DNA of 42,166 bases from Candidatus Solincola daggyaiensis (lineage in GTDB: Bacteria; Actinomycetota; Geothermincolia; Geothermincolales; RBG-13-55-18): the NCBI GenBank assembly GCA_015711825.1, contig JACVJD010000016.1:1-42166 (forward strand), read 5' to 3'. The position numbers and the translations under genes were made by a program. Below are positions 31,449-40,027 of the stretch, in pieces; positions within the stretch are counted from its first letter, which is position 1; the number at the start of each line of letters is the position of its first letter. Under the pieces are notes generated by a model, which had not been told where the DNA came from, did no database searches, and saw only the letters and a program-made list of their open reading frames with translations.

Positions 31449-31482
31449 CGCATCCCCTCCAGGTGTCGATCGCCGCGGCGCC

Positions 31483-31776
31483 TCAGGCGAACTTATAGAC
31501 CACCCCCGAGCCTCCGGGCGGATAGGTGAAGTCGATGGCCCCCGACTCGCAGGCGATGAAACAGCTCCCGCACTCCATGCATTTCTCGCGGTAGTCCGCC
31601 TCCAGCCGGGCGCGTCCCTCGCGCATCTTCCAGAGGTCCATGGGGCAGATGATCACGCATCCCGAGCAACCCGTGCACTTCTCGGCGTCGAAGAGGATGA
31701 AGTCGCTCGGCGCGGGCACGATCTCGCTCAGGGCGAACTTGTCCAGCTTCTCGCCGTGCTCCTCCTTGCGGCTCAT
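31483..31776 (-). CDS. FixX-like ferredoxin (second pair)
   Basis: A 97-residue ferredoxin with two clusters, CTGCSGCVIICPMDLW and CMECGSCFIACESGAIDF, ending PPGGSGVVYKF, the FixX signature. FixX-type proteins pass electrons to or from FixC, an ETF:quinone oxidoreductase relative. A four-base overlap (ATGA) with the FixC-like stop shows coupled translation. It is a paralogue of the ferredoxin at 35029-35310 with matching length and ends. Confidence 0.92.
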   Translation of the reverse strand: MSRKEEHGEKLDKFALSEIVPAPSDFILFDAEKCTGCSGCVIICPMDLWKMREGRARLEADYREKCMECGSCFIACESGAIDFTYPPGGSGVVYKFA

Positions 31777-33170
31777 GCTTCCACCTCCCCTCCCGTCATC
31801 TGCGCTACCATGGCCGCGACTCCCTTGATCATCTCTATGCGTTTGCGCAGGCTATCCCCTCCCGTCTCCAGGAGGATGGGCGCGTAAACCCGCAGCATGC
31901 CCATGAGCAGCGGCAGGTTCTCGAAGAGGATGGGGAAAAGGCGGTTGATGCTCACCGCCTTGGGCTCCTGGCAGTTCCACAGCATGTTGTTGCTGAGGTC
32001 CACCAGCAGGTCGGTGGCCTCGTCGAATATCACCGGGTCGCCCAGCATCTCGAAGAGCTGGCGCAGCTGTACCCCGGCGATGAACTCCTGCCCCACCGGG
32101 CTCTGCTCCAGCCGGTCGCAGTAGCGCTGCATGGAGGAAGCGGAGGTGTCGCCCTCCTGCAGGGCCTCGTGGGCCGTCTCCGCGGCCAGGCGCCCGGAAT
32201 ACATGGCCTGCCAAACCCCTTCCGCCCACAGGGGCTCCGGCACCCCCGCCGCGTCTCCCACCAGCATGAAGCCGCCGGTGTAGATGCGCCGGTTGAACTG
32301 GTCCATCCACGGCAGCATATGCGCCTGCCACTCCCGGGGCCTGGCGTCGAGGGCGGTGAGCTGCCGCTGGATGGGGGGGCAGTTGATCATCTGCAGGACC
32401 TCTTTGGCGGGGTTGATGCGCTTGCGCACCGCCCGGGATACCAGGCTGTTGGTCACCCCCGGCCCTCCCACGTGCACGCCGTCGGCCATGACGATGAGGT
32501 AAAGCCCGCCGAAGCCGGGGGCGAAATAGGTCTGGAAGCAGTTCTCGTGGATGACCGCGTCCGCCCTCTCTTTGGGCACGGCGTAGTCCACCGTGCACAG
32601 CGACACCACCTCGTCGCGGCCGAACTTCTCCCGCAGGCCCGCCATGCGGGCGGTCATGGACATCACCCCGTCCGCCCCGATGACCACGGGGGCGCGGTAT
32701 TCCTCGCCTCCCTCGGTGCGCACGCCGCACACCTTTCCCGCCTCCCACACCATTCCCGTGACCAGGGTCTTGAGCCTGAGCTCCGCGCCTTTCCGCACCG
32801 CCCGCTCCGCCAGGTAGCGGTCGAGCTCGGGGCGGTACATGGTCTTGACGAAGTAATCGCGGCCCTCGGGATAGCTGATGCGCCGCGAGGTGGCGGTGAC
32901 CATGCTGAACCGCTCCTCCATCTCCGGCGGAGGGGAGAGGAAATGCGCCTGCGTCCTCCTCCCGATCCTCATGGAAGGAAATTCCACCTCCTTGAGGAAG
33001 GGGAAATCCCTCTCTCCCTTGGAGGAGAGGGCAAACCCCGAGGCGTTCTTCTCCCCGGGGTAATTGGCCCGTTCCAGCATCAACGCCTTCATGCCCAGTT
33101 CCGCGGCGGTCATGGCCGCCACGCTTCCCCCCGGGCCCGCGCCCACCACGATGAGGTCATAACTCTCCAT
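31773..33170 (-). CDS. FixC-like/geranylgeranyl-reductase-family flavoprotein (second pair)
   Basis: A 465-residue flavoprotein. The N-terminus YDLIVVGAGPGGSVAAMTA and LERANYPGEKNASG match FixC and ETF-QO. VVIGADGVMSMTARMAG follows, and the second FAD contact is GGFMLVGDAAGVPEPLWAEGVWQAMYSGR. FixC moves electrons between ferredoxin/FixX and a quinone pool; related geranylgeranyl reductases saturate isoprenoids with ferredoxin electrons. No EtfA/EtfB genes occur in the window. The C-terminal 100 residues are helical (LLMGMLRVYAPILLET), perhaps membrane-associated. GGGGGTG precedes the ATG. Confidence 0.9.
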   Translation of the reverse strand: MESYDLIVVGAGPGGSVAAMTAAELGMKALMLERANYPGEKNASGFALSSKGERDFPFLKEVEFPSMRIGRRTQAHFLSPPPEMEERFSMVTATSRRISYPEGRDYFVKTMYRPELDRYLAERAVRKGAELRLKTLVTGMVWEAGKVCGVRTEGGEEYRAPVVIGADGVMSMTARMAGLREKFGRDEVVSLCTVDYAVPKERADAVIHENCFQTYFAPGFGGLYLIVMADGVHVGGPGVTNSLVSRAVRKRINPAKEVLQMINCPPIQRQLTALDARPREWQAHMLPWMDQFNRRIYTGGFMLVGDAAGVPEPLWAEGVWQAMYSGRLAAETAHEALQEGDTSASSMQRYCDRLEQSPVGQEFIAGVQLRQLFEMLGDPVIFDEATDLLVDLSNNMLWNCQEPKAVSINRLFPILFENLPLLMGMLRVYAPILLETGGDSLRKRIEMIKGVAAMVAQMTGGEVEA

Positions 33171-33251
33171 CGCGCACCCCCTTTTACTTTCCTTCCCGCC
33201 TCGCCCCCGTCAACGGGGGGAAGCCGAATCCATCCAGGCTTTTTCCCTCCC

Positions 33252-34880
33252 TCACCTCGCCTCTTCCTCGCGCAGCCAGTCGCGCTCCTGCATCAGCCTT
33301 CTCAGCTCTTCTACCTTCCCCGGCTCGATGCCCGAGAAGTCCATGTCCTCCTCGCCCAGGTAGAGGGAGGCGTCGGCGGCGGAGCAGGGATCGAAGGCGC
33401 GCGCGAGCTCCCTCTGCCAGCGGTTGAAACGCCCCTGCAGGGGGGCGATGAGCTTGCGCTGTTCGGGAAAGATGTTCCAGGGCTGGTCGGTGCACTGCTC
33501 CATGGCGGTGAGGAGGAAATCGAAGGCCATGCCCTTGAGGGCCGCCACGTGGGCCTCGTTCCTGGGGTCGTAGTACCACAGCTCCTCGCTGTGGTTTATG
33601 GTCCCGTCCTCCCAGAGCATGTCCACGCACGCGTCCGCCAGGTCGTCCACGCATCCTCCCTTGGCGATCCACTCGCGCTTTATCTCCTCGCCGGACGCGT
33701 CCCACGCCACCGCGGTGTCCCAGGCGTCGTCGGGCCCCAACCCCGACTGCATCTGGCCGCCGGCCCGGAAAGACATGGGAGGCACCGCCCCGCTGATGAC
33801 CGACCACCAGAAAGTGCCCCCCAGCGCCATGGCGCCGAAATCCATGATCATCCCGGAATGGGCGTTGACGATCTCGCGCAGGACCGCGTCACGGTACTCC
33901 ATCTCCCCCGCGGAGCTCGCCGCCATGATGAGCATGGTGCCGTGCTGGATGGAGGAGAGGGCGGCGCGCAGGTTGGGAAAGCCTGCCAGCTTCCTGGTCA
34001 GGCGGGGCGCCACGATCACCGGCACCACGCCTATGGGGCTCTTCATGACGTTGTAATCCAGTCCCTCCCGGCTGACGCTGTAGGTCGCCTCCGCCCAGCT
34101 CCGGCGGTCCGGGAAGATGAGCAGGTAGAGGCGGAAGTTCCACGGCAGCTCGAGCTCCATGTCGTAGAAAAGCCCCTTTATCTCGGGTCGCGGCGGCCCG
34201 GGCCAGGGGAAGAGCTTTAGGGCGCAGGCGGTAAAGACGCCGTTGCCGGAAAGGCCCCCCGCTTTTCCGCGCATCACCCCTCGCAGGGACGGCCCCGGGC
34301 CGTCGGCGCAGAACCATCCCAGGCCCGATCCCGCGCTCCCCAGGCGCAGCACCTCGCCGTCGGGCAGCACCCACTCCACCCCCATGAGGTTGCGCGGGCT
34401 GTAGGTCCCGTCCCATCCCGGGCCGAAGGCGGCGCAGGCGCTGGCCAGCGGGGAGACTCCCGCCCCCGCGGCGATCATGTGCGTGTTCAGCCCCACCTTC
34501 ATGGCCTCCGCCCGGAGCTGCCCGCCGATGGCGTAGGGCTCGACCACCGCGATCATGTTCTTCTCGTCGATGTCCAGCACGCGGTCCATGCGGCGCAGGT
34601 CCAATTGCACCACCCCCTCGCCGGAAGGCCCCGCCCAGGCCCCCCAGCCGGTGGAGAAGGCCTTGAAGCGCAGGCCGTGCCGGTTGCAGGCTTTCACCAC
34701 CGCCTGCACCTCGGCCGTGGAAGCGGGCAGAACCACCGCTTCCGGACGCGTCACCCACGGATGCGGACGGTTGTTGAAAGTCGGTTGCCAGGCATAGGTG
34801 TCGAGCACCGCGGGCTCGCGCGAGGCGTTCTCCGGCCCCACCGCCTGCACGAGTTCCTCGAAGCACTGGTCGCTGATCAT
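33252..34880 (-). CDS. GlcD-type FAD-linked oxidase, copy C
   Basis: A 542-residue flavoprotein of the PCMH/VAO class. The FAD-binding half has VVLPASTAEVQAVVKACNRH, FKAFSTGWGAWAGPSGEGV, RMDRVLDIDEKNMIAVVEPY, and PLASACAAFGPGWDGTYSPRN. The C-terminal cap ends with NRWQRELARAFDPCSAADAS. Such proteins oxidise alpha-hydroxy acids or similar substrates and pass electrons to CCG Fe-S partners. It resembles copy B across its length. Together with FixC and FixX genes it forms the second repeated block. GAGGGGGTAAGG precedes the ATG at 34880. Confidence 0.88.
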   Translation of the reverse strand: MISDQCFEELVQAVGPENASREPAVLDTYAWQPTFNNRPHPWVTRPEAVVLPASTAEVQAVVKACNRHGLRFKAFSTGWGAWAGPSGEGVVQLDLRRMDRVLDIDEKNMIAVVEPYAIGGQLRAEAMKVGLNTHMIAAGAGVSPLASACAAFGPGWDGTYSPRNLMGVEWVLPDGEVLRLGSAGSGLGWFCADGPGPSLRGVMRGKAGGLSGNGVFTACALKLFPWPGPPRPEIKGLFYDMELELPWNFRLYLLIFPDRRSWAEATYSVSREGLDYNVMKSPIGVVPVIVAPRLTRKLAGFPNLRAALSSIQHGTMLIMAASSAGEMEYRDAVLREIVNAHSGMIMDFGAMALGGTFWWSVISGAVPPMSFRAGGQMQSGLGPDDAWDTAVAWDASGEEIKREWIAKGGCVDDLADACVDMLWEDGTINHSEELWYYDPRNEAHVAALKGMAFDFLLTAMEQCTDQPWNIFPEQRKLIAPLQGRFNRWQRELARAFDPCSAADASLYLGEEDMDFSGIEPGKVEELRRLMQERDWLREEEAR

Positions 34881-35028
34881 CGCCTTACCCCCTCTACTGC
34901 CCCGCTCTCATATCTCCAGTGGCCGTAACCCCCCTTTTCGCGCCACCCCGGAGGGCGGACGCCGCGCGCACTCCCCACCGCGGGGACGCGCGGCCGCCTC
35001 CCGCATGGCGGGACGCCGTAAGGCGCGG

Positions 35029-35310
35029 TCATCCGAAGCGTATGGTCACGCCGGTCCCGCCCGCCGGGTAGGAGAAGTCGACGGCCCCGCGCGCGCATAT
35101 CTCCCAGCACGCCGCGCACTCCAGGCACAGCTCGCGGTAGCGCGGCGCCAGCCTCGCCTTTCCCTCCCTCAGGGACCACAGCCCGGCCGAGCATACCTTG
35201 ACGCAGAGCCCGCACCCGTCACAGCGTCCGGGGTCGAAGGAGATGAAGTCGCCGGTGTCCCCCTCGCCCCGGTAAACGAGCTCTTTCACCTCGAAGTCGA
35301 TCCCCTCCAC
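35029..35310 (-). CDS. FixX-like ferredoxin (first pair)
   Basis: A 93-residue protein with CDGCGLCVKVCSAGLW and CLECAACWEICARGAVDF, ending YPAGGTGVTIRFG. It has both clusters, but the first lacks the usual Pro after the fourth Cys (CS in place of CP). The GTG start at 35310 lies five bases beyond the FixC-like stop, with GGGGAGG ahead. Partner of the adjacent FixC-like protein. Confidence 0.9.
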   Translation of the reverse strand: MEGIDFEVKELVYRGEGDTGDFISFDPGRCDGCGLCVKVCSAGLWSLREGKARLAPRYRELCLECAACWEICARGAVDFSYPAGGTGVTIRFG

Positions 35311-35314
35311 CTCC

Positions 35315-36769
35315 TCACCTCCCCGCCGCTTCCTTCAGCCTCGACCCTAGTCTGCGGTTTAAAAGCTCCAGCGCCCTCAGGTAGGTCTGGTCCGGAAGCA
35401 GCCTCAGCAGGGGCAGCTTTCCCTTCGCCTGCAGGAGGGCCTTCTTTACCACCTGGGGAGAAACGGCGGCGCCAAGCGGCTTTATATATCTCTCCCCGAA
35501 CTCCGAGAACTCAGGCACGAGGTCGAAGAGGTGCTCGAGGTGCCGGTTAAGGCAGCTCACGTGGTCGTCGCTCCAGTCGAAGAGCACCGAGAAGGGATGG
35601 ATCTCGCTGAGCTCGAGGATGAGCTGGATGAGCCTCTTCATGAGCTCGGGATCGAATATGGAGTGATCCCAGATCTCCACGAACTCGGGGCCGAAGGAGT
35701 GCTCCAGCCCCAGGGGAGAGGCCTTCCACCTGCGCTCGTATTCCGCCAGCGCCTTTTCCGAGACGTCGCCGCGCGATATCGCCCAGGCGGCGGTCTCGGC
35801 GGCGATCTTGCCCGACATGCAGGCGTGCCATATCCCCTCCCCGTCCAGGGGACAGGGAAAACCGCCCGCGTCCCCCACCAGCATCATGCCCCCGGTATAG
35901 GTCCTGGGCGGCTTCTTGAGCCAGGGGAGGAGGTGGGCCTGGTATTCCCTCGGCCTGGCCTCCACCACCTTGCAGAACTTCTGAAAGGCGGGTATCTCCA
36001 TCACCCGCCTGAGCATGTCCGGGGGCCTGGTGTCCCAGTCGGGCCTGAGCCACTTGCCCGCGCCGAGATGGAAGCTCTCGCGGAAGTTCACCTGGTAAGC
36101 GCCGTTGAAGGGGCCGAACCAGCACCATTCCGCGTTTCCCACCACCGCGTCCAGCTTGTCCTCGTCGCAGACGAAGTCGATCTGCGGCACCAGGGTGCAC
36201 CCGCCTCCCCAGCGCCCGCGCATGCCCGACCTCCTGGCCAGGGTGGACATGGCACCGTCGGCGGCTATGACCACCTCCGCGCGCAGCCGCTCCCCCTTCT
36301 CCGTCACCACCCCCCTGACCGTCCCCTTCTCCATGATCACGTCACATGCCAGGGTGGACGTGCGCAGCTCCGCGCCCGCGCTCACGGCGAGGTCGGCGAT
36401 GAGGGGATCGAGGTCGGAGCGATAGATGGAAGCCCCTGCCATCCCTTTGTCGAGGGAGCCCGACCACCTGCTGCCGTCGCGGTCCGAGCCCGTGGTGCCC
36501 TGCACCAGGCGCAGGCGGTTTTCCTCGTCCACCACCTTGATGACGATCATGTCGATGCGCCGGTAGGAGGAGAGGTAGGGCAGCTTGCCCATGATCTCCG
36601 GGAAATCGCGCCACCACCTCGTGCCCAGGCCCGCGCCGGAGGAGTTCTTCTCGCCCGCATACCTCCCCCGTTCCAGGAAAAGGGTTTTCAAGCCGAGTTC
36701 CGCCGCCGTCTTGGCGGCGTAGGAGCCGCCGGGTCCGGCTCCCACCACCACCACGTCCCAACTCTCCAT
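35315..36769 (-). CDS. FixC-like/geranylgeranyl-reductase-family flavoprotein (first pair)
   Basis: A 484-residue paralogue of the FixC-like protein at 31773-33170. It has WDVVVVGAGPGGSYAAKTA, LERGRYAGEKNSSG, VVIAADGAMSTLARRSG and GGMMLVGDAGGFPCPLDGEG. The GD motif, the EKN(A/S)SG segment and the late REYQAHLLPW block are shared by both paralogues. It should bind FAD and accept electrons from or donate them to the adjacent FixX-like ferredoxin. AGGGGGTG precedes ATG 36769; a longer in-frame start upstream is not needed. It is the second gene of the first oxidase-FixC-FixX block. Confidence 0.9.
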   Translation of the reverse strand: MESWDVVVVGAGPGGSYAAKTAAELGLKTLFLERGRYAGEKNSSGAGLGTRWWRDFPEIMGKLPYLSSYRRIDMIVIKVVDEENRLRLVQGTTGSDRDGSRWSGSLDKGMAGASIYRSDLDPLIADLAVSAGAELRTSTLACDVIMEKGTVRGVVTEKGERLRAEVVIAADGAMSTLARRSGMRGRWGGGCTLVPQIDFVCDEDKLDAVVGNAEWCWFGPFNGAYQVNFRESFHLGAGKWLRPDWDTRPPDMLRRVMEIPAFQKFCKVVEARPREYQAHLLPWLKKPPRTYTGGMMLVGDAGGFPCPLDGEGIWHACMSGKIAAETAAWAISRGDVSEKALAEYERRWKASPLGLEHSFGPEFVEIWDHSIFDPELMKRLIQLILELSEIHPFSVLFDWSDDHVSCLNRHLEHLFDLVPEFSEFGERYIKPLGAAVSPQVVKKALLQAKGKLPLLRLLPDQTYLRALELLNRRLGSRLKEAAGR

Positions 36770-36977
36770 GGCGTCACCCCCTCGCGCCCCGCCTCCACGC
36801 CTGCGGCGGGGCATCCGCCTCGGGACCGCGTTCTCTGACCGCGTGGCGATTTATCTCGAAAGCCCACGCTATCTTGCCCTAAAAACCTTCTCGCGCGGGC
36901 TCGTCATCTCCAACCCTTTCCCCTCCAAGCCCAGGCGTCCCGGCGGTCTGCACACGCATCCCCGCCACCGCACGCTT

Positions 36978-38639
36978 TTATGCCTCCGGCTTCAACTTCT
37001 CGATCAGCTCGTTAAGCCGCTTTACCTTCGCCCCGTCCACCGCAGAGAGATCGAAAGCCCCCTCGCCGCAGTAAAGGGTGGAGTCCGCCGCTTCCCCCGG
37101 ATCCAGGGCCTTTGATACCTCTCTCTGCCAACGGTTGAACCCTCCCGCCAGCGGTCCGATTATGGCGCGCACGCGCGGGTCGGACGAGAACATGGGTTCC
37201 ATGCACTGCTCCAGGGCGGCGATGGTGAAGTCCAGGAATATGGGCTCCAGGGCGGCGCGGTGCTCGGGCTTGCGGTGGTCGAACTGGTAGACCACCTCGC
37301 AGTGCGCCCACATGTTGTTCTCGTAGGGCACGTAGTAGGGGTTGTCCCCCATGTCGTCGAGTATGCCGCCCTTGGAGATCCATTCCTCCTTGATCGCCAG
37401 GCAGGCGTCTCTCCAGTTCTCTTGAGTGTCCAGGGCGTCGTTGCGGTCCAGGGCGGTATTGAAGGAACCGCCGATCCTGAACACCAGGGCCGGGATAGTC
37501 GCCCGCACGAAACCCATGAGGGCCATGCGCACGAAGGGCTTCTGGGTGCTCATATCCAACGCGATGCCGCCGGCGTCCTCCACTATGGACAGCAAGGACC
37601 CCGCCTGGTAATCCAGCTCCTCCCGCGAATTCGCCGCCAGCACCATCATGATGGTGTACTCCAGCGTCTTTCCCATGAGATCCCTTATGGCCTTGGTGTC
37701 CGTGAGCCTCTTGAAGAGCCTCGGGGTCATCACATTCAGGTATGCGGCGGTGGCGGTGCGCAGGGCGTTGTAACCTATCTCGGCCTCCCCCATCTTGAGC
37801 ACCGCCTCCAGGAAAGAGGCGCGGTCGGGAAAGGCGCAGAGGTAAAAGCCCATGTTCTCCGGGATCTCGGAGCGAGCGTCCAGGAGGCACCCCTCGGTCT
37901 CTATGCGCGGTGGACCGGGCCAGTTGTAGAGCTTGAGGGCGCACTTGGTAAAGATACCCAGCCCGGACAGGGCCCCCGCGGACCCGCGCATGACGCCGCG
38001 CAGGGAGGGGCCGGGGCCGTCCCCCGAGAACCATCCCAGGCCGGAACCCGGCGCCCCCAGCCGCAGCACCTCGCCGTCGGGCAGCACCCACTCCGCTCCC
38101 AGCACGTTGCGGGGGCTGTAGCTCATGTAGATGCTGTCGTGCCCTACTCCCCATCCCGAGGTGGCGCTGGCGAGGGGGGAGCAGTTGGGCCCCGAGCCGT
38201 GGATGTGCAGGTTCAGGCCCTTTTTCATCACCTCCGCCTGGATCTGGGCGGCGATGGCGTAGGGCTCCACCACGGCGTACATGTTCTTCTCGTCGATCTC
38301 CAGGATGCGGTTCATGCGGCGCAGGTCCACCTGCACCACGTTGTCGTAGGTGGGGCCGCACCACACGCCCCAGCCGGTGGAGAAAGCCTTGAACTTGAGA
38401 CCGTGGCGGTTGCAGGCGCGCACCACCGCCTGCACCTCCGCGGTGGATCCCGGCAGCACCACCGCCACGGGGCGCTTCACCCACCGCTCCGTGGGGTGGT
38501 CGTTGTTGGTGGGCTGCCAGGCGTAGCCGTCCAGCACCCCGGGCTCGCGGGAGGCGTTCTCGGGCCCCACCGCCTCCTCGAGGTCGCGGTAGGCCTCCTC
38601 GGAGATGGTCCCGAAGGTCTTGGCGGCGGTCTCGCTCAT
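36978..38639 (-). CDS. GlcD-type FAD-linked oxidase, copy B
   Basis: A 553-residue PCMH-type flavoprotein strongly similar to copy C: VVLPGSTAEVQAVVRACNRH, FKAFSTGWGVWCGPTYDN, RMNRILEIDEKNMYAVVEPY, SGLGWFSGDGPGPSLRGVMRG and a terminal NRWQREVSKALDPGEAADS. Differences concentrate in the cap domain (residues 280-450), which usually sets substrate specificity. The ATG at 38639 has GGGAGTGAGG upstream and lies 14 bases after the HdrD/GlpC-type gene, the likely Fe-S electron acceptor. A 208-base gap separates it from the FixC-like gene. Confidence 0.88.
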   Translation of the reverse strand: MSETAAKTFGTISEEAYRDLEEAVGPENASREPGVLDGYAWQPTNNDHPTERWVKRPVAVVLPGSTAEVQAVVRACNRHGLKFKAFSTGWGVWCGPTYDNVVQVDLRRMNRILEIDEKNMYAVVEPYAIAAQIQAEVMKKGLNLHIHGSGPNCSPLASATSGWGVGHDSIYMSYSPRNVLGAEWVLPDGEVLRLGAPGSGLGWFSGDGPGPSLRGVMRGSAGALSGLGIFTKCALKLYNWPGPPRIETEGCLLDARSEIPENMGFYLCAFPDRASFLEAVLKMGEAEIGYNALRTATAAYLNVMTPRLFKRLTDTKAIRDLMGKTLEYTIMMVLAANSREELDYQAGSLLSIVEDAGGIALDMSTQKPFVRMALMGFVRATIPALVFRIGGSFNTALDRNDALDTQENWRDACLAIKEEWISKGGILDDMGDNPYYVPYENNMWAHCEVVYQFDHRKPEHRAALEPIFLDFTIAALEQCMEPMFSSDPRVRAIIGPLAGGFNRWQREVSKALDPGEAADSTLYCGEGAFDLSAVDGAKVKRLNELIEKLKPEA

Positions 38640-38653
38640 GTCCCTCACTCCCC

Positions 38654-39934
38654 TCAGGCCGGAGCCGGCACGCTTATCCCGGCGGCGGTCACCGCCAGGT
38701 CGATAAGGTCGTAGACGGGAAGGTCGATGCCCGCCTGGGAGGCGGTGTCCCGGAAGGCGCGCACGCACCAGGGGCAGGCGGTGGCCAGGGCCTCGGCCCC
38801 CGAGGCCAGGGCCTCCTCCAGCCTCTCGGCGGCCGTCCAGAGGGCGAAGTCGGGGAAGGCCTCCAGGACCCCTCCCCCCGCCCCGCAGCACCAGGCGTAC
38901 TCCCGGATCCTCTCCATCTCCGCCAGGCCCGCCCCGGGCAGGGCGCGCAGGAGCCTGCGGGGCTCCTCGTAGACGCCCTTTCTCCCCGCGCGCTTGAGGC
39001 TCATGGGGCGCTCCAGCTTGTCGCCTTTCCAGTCGGAGAGGAAGGGCTCCCCCATCCTGCCCAGGTGGCAGGGGTCGTGGTAGGTGAAGAGGGTGGGGAG
39101 GGAATTCCGCAAGCGCAGCCTGCCGCCGGCGAGCAGGCGGTCCAGGTACTGGGTTATGTGCAGCACCTCGCAGGGGAGCTCCTTGCCCATCCTGGGGTAG
39201 AGGTAGCGCAGGTGAGCGTAGCCGTCGGCGCAGGCGGTGACCAGGGTGCGGGCCCCGGAGGCCTTGACGCGGGAGAGGAGGTCGTCGGCGTAGTTGGCGG
39301 CCTCCCCGCGGTAGCCCAGCTCGTAGGCCCGGCCCCCGCAACAGGACTCCTCCGCCCCCGCTATGCCCACCTCCACCCCGGCGTCAAGCAAGAGGGAGAC
39401 CGCGCCCCTTAAGGTGTCCCGCAGGTCGGGGTCGTAGGAGTAGCGGCAGCCGGCGTGGAAGAACACCTCGCAGGTCTCCCGGTTGATGTCCTTTAGCGGC
39501 AGGCCGGCCGCCCACTCCCCCCGCCTCTCCTTGGGCTCGCCTAAGACGTTGTCCTCGCGCTTGAGGGCGTCGATTACCGCCATGTGCTCCACCAAAAGCT
39601 CCCCGGACTCCACGCAGAAGGCCCGCAGCTCCAGGAGCACCTCGGTCAAGTCGATGTCGTCGCGGTAGACCTTGCAGGCGGTGTCGCAGGCCCCGCAGAG
39701 CTGGCAGCGGTAGACGATCTCCGCTACCGCCTCGTTGAGCTCGGATCTCCCCTCGAGGATGGAGTTTGCGATGATCATCCTGCCCGATCCGGAGTAGGCG
39801 TGGAAGTTGTAGCGGCAGATGGAGGGGCAGTTCTTGGCGAAGCGCCAGCTCTTGATCTGGTTGAAGGGCACCCACTTGCAGGAGGAGCAGCGGGAGCATC
39901 CCTCCATGTCTCTCTTGTAGTCGGCAAGGGCCAT
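38654..39934 (-). CDS. CCG-domain (HdrD/GlpC-like) [4Fe-4S] protein
   Basis: A 426-residue Fe-S protein. The N-terminus has an unusual Cys set (EGCSRCSSCKW, NCPSICRYNF), then CQLCGACDTACK and a CP-less second cluster region. It then has two CCG domains: CEVFFHAGCRYSYDPDLR with EESCCGG, and YHDPCHLGR with YAWCCGAGGG. CCG domains hold the special clusters of HdrB, GlpC and lactate dehydrogenase LldE partners. It would take electrons from the adjacent FAD-linked oxidases and pass them to a quinone or the FixC/X pairs. AGGAGGTG precedes the ATG; the start abuts a short ORF stop. Confidence 0.9.
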   Translation of the reverse strand: MALADYKRDMEGCSRCSSCKWVPFNQIKSWRFAKNCPSICRYNFHAYSGSGRMIIANSILEGRSELNEAVAEIVYRCQLCGACDTACKVYRDDIDLTEVLLELRAFCVESGELLVEHMAVIDALKREDNVLGEPKERRGEWAAGLPLKDINRETCEVFFHAGCRYSYDPDLRDTLRGAVSLLLDAGVEVGIAGAEESCCGGRAYELGYRGEAANYADDLLSRVKASGARTLVTACADGYAHLRYLYPRMGKELPCEVLHITQYLDRLLAGGRLRLRNSLPTLFTYHDPCHLGRMGEPFLSDWKGDKLERPMSLKRAGRKGVYEEPRRLLRALPGAGLAEMERIREYAWCCGAGGGVLEAFPDFALWTAAERLEEALASGAEALATACPWCVRAFRDTASQAGIDLPVYDLIDLAVTAAGISVPAPA

Positions 39935-40027
39935 CTAGGACACCTCCTCGGTCTGGAAGCGGAGCTTGCCGCGGTTGAGCACGTGATGGGGGCAGAGCGT
40001 ATCCTCTACCCTGGGCGCGCCTGCCAT
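39935..40027 (-). pseudogene. 30-codon remnant of a GlcD-type oxidase 3' end
   Basis: An open frame of 30 codons placed exactly between two genes: its ATG abuts the stop of copy A and its TAG abuts the next ATG. Its peptide ends TLCPHHVLNRGKLRFQTEEV, against ILDPDHVLNRGKLCFEAREV at the end of copy A, and 24 bases (39962-39985 and 40055-40078) are identical at a 93-base offset. I read it as the tail of a deleted paralogue or a tandem duplication. It could still be translated as a coupling peptide. Confidence 0.7.

Noticed and set aside
32169-34220. Long plus-strand open frame (683 codons)
   Set aside because: It is opposite a FixC-like and a GlcD-like gene that have clear motifs and Shine-Dalgarno sites; the composition is shadow-like.
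38640-39341. Extended N-terminus of the FAD-linked oxidase copy B reaching into the CCG gene
   Set aside because: The in-frame extension overlaps the CCG-domain gene in another frame; ATG 38639 with a ribosome-binding site matches the start of copy C.
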